NCBI GenBank assembly: GCA_017745595.1
Contig: WMBV01000022.1
Coordinates: forward strand, 1-64,000
DNA length: 64,000 nucleotides
Direction of reading: 5' to 3'
From: Bordetella petrii
GTDB lineage: Bacteria; Pseudomonadota; Gammaproteobacteria; Burkholderiales; Burkholderiaceae_B
Both the position numbers and the translations under genes were made by a program. Positions 59,818 to 64,000 of the stretch are shown in pieces. Under the pieces are notes generated by a model. That model was not told the origin of the DNA and did not search any database. It saw only the letters and a list, made by a program, of their open reading frames with translations. How positions within the stretch are numbered: the stretch's first letter is position 1; every line of letters begins with the position of its first letter.

Positions 59818-60240
59818 ATGACCGCCGACCGACCCGACTACCGTCGCAACGAGAACTTCGAGAAAGGCCTGAAAATCCGCGAGGAACTGCTGGGCAAAGA
59901 AAAGATCGACACCGCGCTGTGGGGCGCCGATGCCTTCAACCAGCCGATGCAGCAACTGACGACGGAATACTGCTGGGGCGAGATCTGGAGCCGTCCGGGC
60001 TTGCCGCGCAAGACCCGCAGCCTGCTCAACATCGCCATGCTCAGCGCGCTGAACCGTTCCACCGAACTGGGCATCCATGTGCGCGCCGCCCTGAAAAACG
60101 ACTGCACGCCCGAAGAAATCCAGGAAGCCCTGCTGCAGGCGGCCGTATACGCCGGCGTGCCGGCGGGCGTGGAAGGGTTCCGCGTGGCCAGCCCCATCAT
60201 CAAGCAGTACCTGGCAGACGGACAAGAGGCACGCGCATGA
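59818..60240 (+). CDS. Carboxymuconolactone decarboxylase family protein
   Basis: A 140-residue AhpD-like CMD protein. NQPMQQLTTEYCWGEIWSRP, GLPRKTRSLLNIAMLSALNR and VRAALKNDCTPEEIQEALLQ are family segments. The Cys pattern is not the paired CxxC of AhpD (one Cys at TEYCWGE and one at KNDCTPEE), so a peroxidase role is unlikely. The family includes 4-carboxymuconolactone decarboxylase. Its stop overlaps the next start (ATGA). Confidence 0.9.
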   Translation: MTADRPDYRRNENFEKGLKIREELLGKEKIDTALWGADAFNQPMQQLTTEYCWGEIWSRPGLPRKTRSLLNIAMLSALNRSTELGIHVRAALKNDCTPEEIQEALLQAAVYAGVPAGVEGFRVASPIIKQYLADGQEARA

Positions 60241-61148
60241 ACAACGCTCAGCCAGTAGGTTTCGTCGGGCTGGGCAGCATGGGGGCCGAACTGGCCACCC
60301 GGCTGGCCCAGGCGGGGGTGCCGCTCGTCATTCATGATGCGCGGCCGCAGGCATACGAGCGCTTTGCCGGGCTGGACGCCGTGCCGGCGGCGTCGCCGGC
60401 CGACGTCGCGTCGCAATGCGAGATCGTCTGCGTCTGCCTGCCCACCCCCGAGATCGTGCGCCAGGTGGTGCTGGAGCCGGGCGGCCTGATCGAGGGCGGC
60501 CGCATGAAGCTGTACGTGGACATGTCCACCACCGGTCCCGCCATGGCCACGCAGGTTGCCGCCCGCCTGGCCGAACGCGGCGTGCAGGCGGTAGACGCGC
60601 CGGTCAGCGGCGGCGTGGCCGGGGCCCGGGCGGGCACGCTGGTGCTGATGGTGGCCGGCGCGCCCGAGGCGGTGGACGCGCTGTCCGGGCTGCTGGCGCT
60701 GGTGGGCAAGCCGCGCCTCATCGGCGGCTCGGTCGGGCAGGGACAGAGCATGAAGCTGATCAACAACCTCATGGCGGCCGCGCATCTGGCCCTGGCCGCC
60801 GAAGCCACGGTGCTGGGCGTCAAGGCGGGCCTGCGGCCCGAGATCGTGCTGGACACCTTGAATGCCGGGTCCGGCAAGAACTCGGCCACCGAAGACCGTT
60901 TTCCCAAGCATGTGCTGCCTCGCACTTTCAATAACGGTTTCGCCAATGCGCTGATGCGCAAAGACGTGAAGCTGTGCATGGAAATGGCCGAGCAATTGCA
61001 GGTGCCGTTATGGGTGGGCACCGCGGTGGACCGCCTGTGGATGCAAACCGTATTGCAGGTCGGCCCTCACGAAAATTCCACTACCATTGTGAAAACGCTG
61101 GAGCAGTGGACCGGCGTGCAAGTCGGGCAGGCATGCGCCGCTTCATAG
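60237..61148 (+). CDS. NAD(P)-dependent beta-hydroxyacid dehydrogenase (HIBDH/GarR family)
   Basis: A 303-residue beta-hydroxyacid dehydrogenase. The dinucleotide site is VGFVGLGSMGAELATRLAQA at about 7-26. VDAPVSGGVAGARAGTLVLM carries the SGG substrate motif near 120. GQGQSMKLINNLMAAAHLAL has the catalytic Lys. The family reduces or oxidises 3-hydroxyisobutyrate, tartronate semialdehyde or similar acids. ATG overlaps the preceding stop (ATGA), so it is cotranslated with the CMD gene. The substrate is unknown. Confidence 0.9.
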   Translation: MNNAQPVGFVGLGSMGAELATRLAQAGVPLVIHDARPQAYERFAGLDAVPAASPADVASQCEIVCVCLPTPEIVRQVVLEPGGLIEGGRMKLYVDMSTTGPAMATQVAARLAERGVQAVDAPVSGGVAGARAGTLVLMVAGAPEAVDALSGLLALVGKPRLIGGSVGQGQSMKLINNLMAAAHLALAAEATVLGVKAGLRPEIVLDTLNAGSGKNSATEDRFPKHVLPRTFNNGFANALMRKDVKLCMEMAEQLQVPLWVGTAVDRLWMQTVLQVGPHENSTTIVKTLEQWTGVQVGQACAAS

Positions 61149-61194
61149 CGGCGCGCGCCGGCGGCCACCCCATAACCAGAAAAAGGAAGACAAA

Positions 61195-62172
61195 ATGCTG
61201 ATGAAGTCTCTTGCCCGGGCCTGCCTGGGCCTCGCGGCCCTGTGCGGGCTGGCCGGCCACGCCGCGGCCGCCGACTGGCCGCGGCAATCCATCAACCTGG
61301 TGGTCGGATCGCCGCCGGGCGGCTCTACCGATTATCTGGCGCGCCTGCTGGCCGAGCCGCTGGGAGCCGAACTGGGCCAGCCCGTGGTGGTGGTGAACAA
61401 GCCCGGCGGTTCGGGCAATGTGGGCAACGGCTATGTGGCCAATGCCCAGCCCGACGGCTATACGCTGCTGTTCGGCTACAACGGCTACCTGGTCAGCAAC
61501 CCGCATTTGTTCAAGAACCTGGACCTGGATCCCACCAAGCGATTCACGCCCGTGGCCTTCGTGGCCAGCTCGCCGCAATTGCTGGTGATCAGCGGCAAGG
61601 CGCCGTTCCAGGACCTGCCCGGCCTGATCAAGTACGCCAAGGCCAACCCCGGCAAGCTGAACTACGCGTCGTCCGGGCAGGGGTCGATTCCGCACGTGGG
61701 CGCGGTCATGCTGGAACAGATCGCGGGTATTTCGATGGTGCACATCCCCTTCAAGGGAGCGGGCGATGCCATGCAGGCGGTGGCCGCCGGCACGGTCGAC
61801 TTCTATATCACCAGTCCCGCGGGCGCGATGGGGCAGGTAAAGGCCGGGCTGGCGAAGCCGGTGGCAGTATCCGGCGACAAGCGCCTGGACGCCTTGCCCG
61901 ATGTGCCGGCCACGGCCGAACTGGGCCTGCAAGACTACAGCGTGGGGTCCTGGTTTGCCATCTACGGGCCCGAGGGCCTGGATCCCGCCGTCGTGGCCAA
62001 GCTCAATGCGGCGTTCAACCGCGTGCTGGACACCGACAAGATCCGCCAGGGCGTGCTGAGCGCCGGCATGTACGTAGACACCATGACGCCCGACCAGCTC
62101 AAAACCTACACCGGCGCCGAGTTCGAGCGCTGGGGCGCGATCATCAAGCAGGCCGGCATCAAGCTGGACTGA
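61195..62172 (+). CDS. Bug-family periplasmic binding protein (TTT receptor)
   Basis: A 325-residue Bug/TctC receptor. Signal peptide about 1-23 (LARACLGLAALCGLAGHAAA). The mature part starts WPRQSINLVVGSPPGGSTDY and contains NKPGGSGNVGNGYVANAQPD and SMVHIPFKGAGDAMQAVAAG. It binds a carboxylate in the periplasm. The cluster already has a TRAP receptor, so two uptake classes coexist here; no TctAB genes follow. AAGGAAG precedes ATG 61195, with 61201 as alternative. Confidence 0.92.
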   Translation: MLMKSLARACLGLAALCGLAGHAAAADWPRQSINLVVGSPPGGSTDYLARLLAEPLGAELGQPVVVVNKPGGSGNVGNGYVANAQPDGYTLLFGYNGYLVSNPHLFKNLDLDPTKRFTPVAFVASSPQLLVISGKAPFQDLPGLIKYAKANPGKLNYASSGQGSIPHVGAVMLEQIAGISMVHIPFKGAGDAMQAVAAGTVDFYITSPAGAMGQVKAGLAKPVAVSGDKRLDALPDVPATAELGLQDYSVGSWFAIYGPEGLDPAVVAKLNAAFNRVLDTDKIRQGVLSAGMYVDTMTPDQLKTYTGAEFERWGAIIKQAGIKLD

Positions 62173-62183
62173 CCCCGGGGCCG

Positions 62184-62200
62184 GGCCGGCAAAACCGGCC
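62184..62200 (+). terminator. Hairpin after Bug receptor gene
   Basis: GGCCGG, loop CAAAA, CCGGCC forms a 6-bp stem 12 nt past the stop and abuts repeat R14. There is no U-tract; possible weak terminator or processing signal. Confidence 0.35.
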
Positions 62201-62292
62201 AGGTGTCTGACTCCCGCAGGGTGTCAGACACCGATATGGCTGGACCGCTTGCACACTGAGGTGTCCGACACCCTGCGGGAGTCGGACACCTG
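62200..62292. repeat. REPIN-like element R14, two arms with one compensated change
   Basis: Left arm is consensus with T-CCC-GCA-GGG-T. The right arm is GGTGTCCGAC / GTCGGACACC around A-CCC-TGC-GGG-A: foot pair 7 has changed from T:A to C:G on both sides. Spacer about 28 nt. Confidence 0.9.
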
Positions 62293-62316
62293 AATACAGC
62301 ACACAAGGAAAGCACG

Positions 62317-63255
62317 ATGGCAAAGGTATGTATTGTTGGATGCGGCGCGATGGGGTCCGTCTATGCCGGGCTGATGGCGGCGGCCGGACACGAAGTGCAT
62401 GCGGTCACGCCGTGGCAAGAGCACGTCGATGCGATCAATGCCCAGGGCTTGCGCGTGTCGGGCTACAGCGGCGACCGGGTGGCGCGGCTGGCCAGCGCGG
62501 CGGTGGACCCCGGTGCCGTGGGCCCGTGCGATCTGGTCATCATCGCCACCAAGGCGTTCGACGTCGAAGCGGCGGCGCGTTCCGTGGCGCCGCTGCTGCG
62601 CGCGGACACGGTGGTGCAGACCATCCAGAATGGCGTGGGCTCGCCCGAGCGCGTCGCCCGCTATGTCGATCCGGCGCAGCTGGCGGTGGGCGTGGTGGGC
62701 GGTTACGGGGCTTCGATTCCTGAGTGGGGGCACGTGCACCACAACGGCCTGGCCGTCACGTGGTTCGGCGCCTACGCGGGCCTGCCGCGCGAGCGCCTCG
62801 AGGCATCGGCCGACGTATGGCGCTCGTCGGGCTTCGACGTGGCCTTGCACGACGATGTCTCCAGCATGGTCTGGAAAAAAGTCATCATGAACGTCGCTTA
62901 TTCGGGCACCTCGGGGCTTACCGAGCTGACCATCGGCCAGATCATCGAACATCCCGAGGCCTGGCGCATCGCGTCCGGCTGCGCCCAGGAAGCCGTCGAC
63001 GTGGCGCGCAGCCTGGGCGTGGAACTGGGCCTGCCCGACCCCATCGCGCATGTGCGCGCCCTGGGCGGCAAGATTCCCGGCGCGCGGCCCTCGATGCTGC
63101 TCGACCTGCAGGCGGGGCGGCGCTGCGAGGTCGATGCCATCAACGGCGCCATCGTCCGGCTGGGCAAAGAACAGAAGGTGCCCACGCCCATCAACGACGT
63201 CGTGGTCGCGCTGATCCGCGCCAAAGAAGAGGCGGTCGTGCAAGCGGGCCAGTAG
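62317..63255 (+). CDS. 2-dehydropantoate 2-reductase family (PanE/ApbA-like) protein
   Basis: A 312-residue ketopantoate-reductase-type dehydrogenase. KVCIVGCGAMGSVYAGLMAA is the NAD(P) loop at about 3-22. DLVIIATKAFDVEAAARSVA and VVQTIQNGVGSPERVARYVD follow. The catalytic Lys is in SSMVWKKVIMNVAYSGTSGL, and GKIPGARPSMLLDLQAGRRC has the Ser/Glu substrate segment. The role may be catabolic rather than pantothenate synthesis, since it ends a transport cluster. ATG has AAGGAAAGC upstream. R14 separates it from the Bug gene. Confidence 0.87.
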   Translation: MAKVCIVGCGAMGSVYAGLMAAAGHEVHAVTPWQEHVDAINAQGLRVSGYSGDRVARLASAAVDPGAVGPCDLVIIATKAFDVEAAARSVAPLLRADTVVQTIQNGVGSPERVARYVDPAQLAVGVVGGYGASIPEWGHVHHNGLAVTWFGAYAGLPRERLEASADVWRSSGFDVALHDDVSSMVWKKVIMNVAYSGTSGLTELTIGQIIEHPEAWRIASGCAQEAVDVARSLGVELGLPDPIAHVRALGGKIPGARPSMLLDLQAGRRCEVDAINGAIVRLGKEQKVPTPINDVVVALIRAKEEAVVQAGQ

Positions 63256-63370
63256 CGCCGCGGGGTACGTACTTTTATATATATAAAAATGCTTAAAATG
63301 TATTTTCTTATATATATGAATAATGAAAGAATCGACTGAAACTCGATTCCTTCACGGTGCGTACCCCTCT
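63256..63370 (+). promoter_or_regulatory. AT-rich leader upstream of rhodanese gene
   Basis: Positions 63271-63335 are strikingly A+T-rich for this genome. They include TTTTATATATATAAAA at 63273-63288 and TTCTTATATATATGAA at 63304-63319, both self-complementary or nearly so. It is probably the promoter of the rhodanese gene; -10-like TATATA choices are many, so no single one is assigned. Confidence 0.45.
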
Positions 63371-64000
63371 ATGAAACCCTTTTCCCGCATGTTTGCCGCG
63401 GCGGCGCTCGCGGCCGGCGCCTCGTTCGGCGCGCAGGCCGCCGCGCCGCTGCTGACTCCCGCCGAATTGAACCAGGCGCGTTCGGACGCCGCCGTGCGCA
63501 TCATCGACATCCGGCCCGCGCAGCAGTATGCCGCCAACCACATTCCCGGCGCCGTTTCCGCCCCGTACGCGCAATGGCGCGGGCCGGCCGACAACCCGGG
63601 CCAGTTGCCGCCCGTGGACAAGCTGGCCGAGCTGGTCCGCGGCCTGGGCGTCGATAAAAGCGTGCATGCCGTGGTGGTGTCGTCGGGCGCCGACGCCACC
63701 GATTTCGGCAGTTCGGCGCGCGTGTACTGGACCCTGAAATACCTGGGCCTGTCCGAGCTGTCGATTCTCAATGGCGGGGTGCAGGCCTGGGCCGACGCCG
63801 GCCTGCCGCAAGACCAGGCGGTGCCCAGCGTGGCCGCCAGCAATTACCAGCCGGTGCTGGACCGTTCGCTGATCGCCACGCAAGAGCATGTCCTGGCGCA
63901 GATCGACAACCCGCGCGCGCAATTGGTGGACGCGCGTCCGTCGAACTTCTTCCGCGGCGAAGTCAAGGCGCCCACGGCCAAAGTGCCCGGCACCATCCAC
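63371..64000 (+). CDS. Rhodanese-domain sulfurtransferase, exported, truncated by window end
   Basis: At least 210 residues, open at the edge. A signal peptide spans about 1-24 (MFAAAALAAGASFGAQAAA). The first rhodanese domain begins LLTPAELNQARSDAAVRIID, with IRPAQQYAANHIPGAVSAPY as the CH2A-type pattern, and ILNGGVQAWADAGLPQD closing it. A second domain starts near NPRAQLVDARPSNFFRGE, so this is probably a tandem rhodanese of the SseA type acting in the periplasm. The catalytic Cys of the second domain lies outside the window; the first domain lacks a Cys at the expected loop (VVVSSGADAT). Confidence 0.85.
   Translation, partial: MKPFSRMFAAAALAAGASFGAQAAAPLLTPAELNQARSDAAVRIIDIRPAQQYAANHIPGAVSAPYAQWRGPADNPGQLPPVDKLAELVRGLGVDKSVHAVVVSSGADATDFGSSARVYWTLKYLGLSELSILNGGVQAWADAGLPQDQAVPSVAASNYQPVLDRSLIATQEHVLAQIDNPRAQLVDARPSNFFRGEVKAPTAKVPGTIH

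Noticed and set aside
59818-60240. AhpD-type alkylhydroperoxidase
   Set aside because: The CMD protein lacks the paired CxxC of AhpD; only separated Cys residues are present.
2518-62292. The GTGTCTGAC repeats as a CRISPR array
   Set aside because: Copies are kilobases apart, not regularly spaced in one array, inverted within each copy, and no cas gene is present.
2518-62292. The repeats as simple Rho-independent terminators
   Set aside because: No U-tract follows either arm, several copies lie between genes on the same strand, and the arms keep an invariant internal mismatch, which is not needed for termination.
63308-64000. Minus-strand open frame over the rhodanese gene
   Set aside because: It mirrors a real exported rhodanese on the plus strand and has no recognisable domain.
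1-64000. tRNA, rRNA or prophage
   Set aside because: No cloverleaf-like or rRNA-like sequence, integrase or phage structural gene was found on either strand.

Overview
The window is about two-thirds G+C and reads as a chromosomal segment of a betaproteobacterium of the Alcaligenaceae, most like Bordetella or Achromobacter. I base this on gene content and style: Bug-type periplasmic receptors, many transporter plus LysR/GntR catabolic clusters, GTP-dependent PEP carboxykinase, and IS3-type insertion DNA. No rRNA, tRNA, CRISPR or prophage was seen. Species was not determined.

Layout. 1-166 is the end of an IS3-family element. 247-3459 holds a DUF4168 protein and an ECF42-type sigma factor locus (two YciI/DGPF proteins, a VOC protein and the sigma factor). 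3585-7470 encodes a NYN-LOTUS protein, a ZIP metal transporter and a SulP anion transporter. 7519-18265 is mostly minus-strand housekeeping and stress genes: DUF937 protein, DHA2 efflux pump, PhnB-like protein, an orphan ParB-like protein (plus strand), AlkB paired with a second 2OG oxygenase, an I78 lipoprotein, DAHP synthase, LysE exporter, glutathione reductase and a MocR regulator. 18370-26858 holds GNAT, EamA, thioredoxin-like, M20 amidohydrolase, MATE, pckG, a methyltransferase and a UDG-family glycosylase.

26873-34587 is a ureide/amide uptake and hydrolysis locus. It has a Liv-type ABC transporter (its second ATPase carries a frameshift), ureidoglycolate lyase, an amidase and a divergent FCD-GntR regulator; the same 14-bp site lies before the binding-protein gene and in the amidase/gntR gap. 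34584-39698 has a 3-hydroxyacyl-CoA dehydrogenase, a LysR regulator, an IlvD/Edd dehydratase and a Bug receptor. 39817-46028 has a GMC oxidoreductase, an SsuABC/TauABC-like transporter, a GntR regulator and an enolase-superfamily enzyme. 46463-53849 is mixed (DUF2501, YegP, MFS, VOC, ABC exporter, pdxY, yggS). 53970-63255 is a LysR-headed catabolic cluster with TRAP transporter, MBL hydrolase, CMD protein, beta-hydroxyacid dehydrogenase, Bug receptor and a PanE-like reductase. The window ends inside a rhodanese gene.

The most unusual signal is a family of about 90-bp intergenic elements at 14 loci. Each typical copy is two inverted 31-nt arms around a 17-30-nt spacer. Each arm is a hairpin with a 10-bp foot, an invariant T:T (or A:A) mismatch, a 2-5 bp apical stem and usually a GNA triloop. 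Stem changes are compensated within arms, and the two arms of most copies match each other. This looks like a REPIN (REP doublet) family. One copy is split by a separate 140-bp repeat flanked by TCAG duplications.
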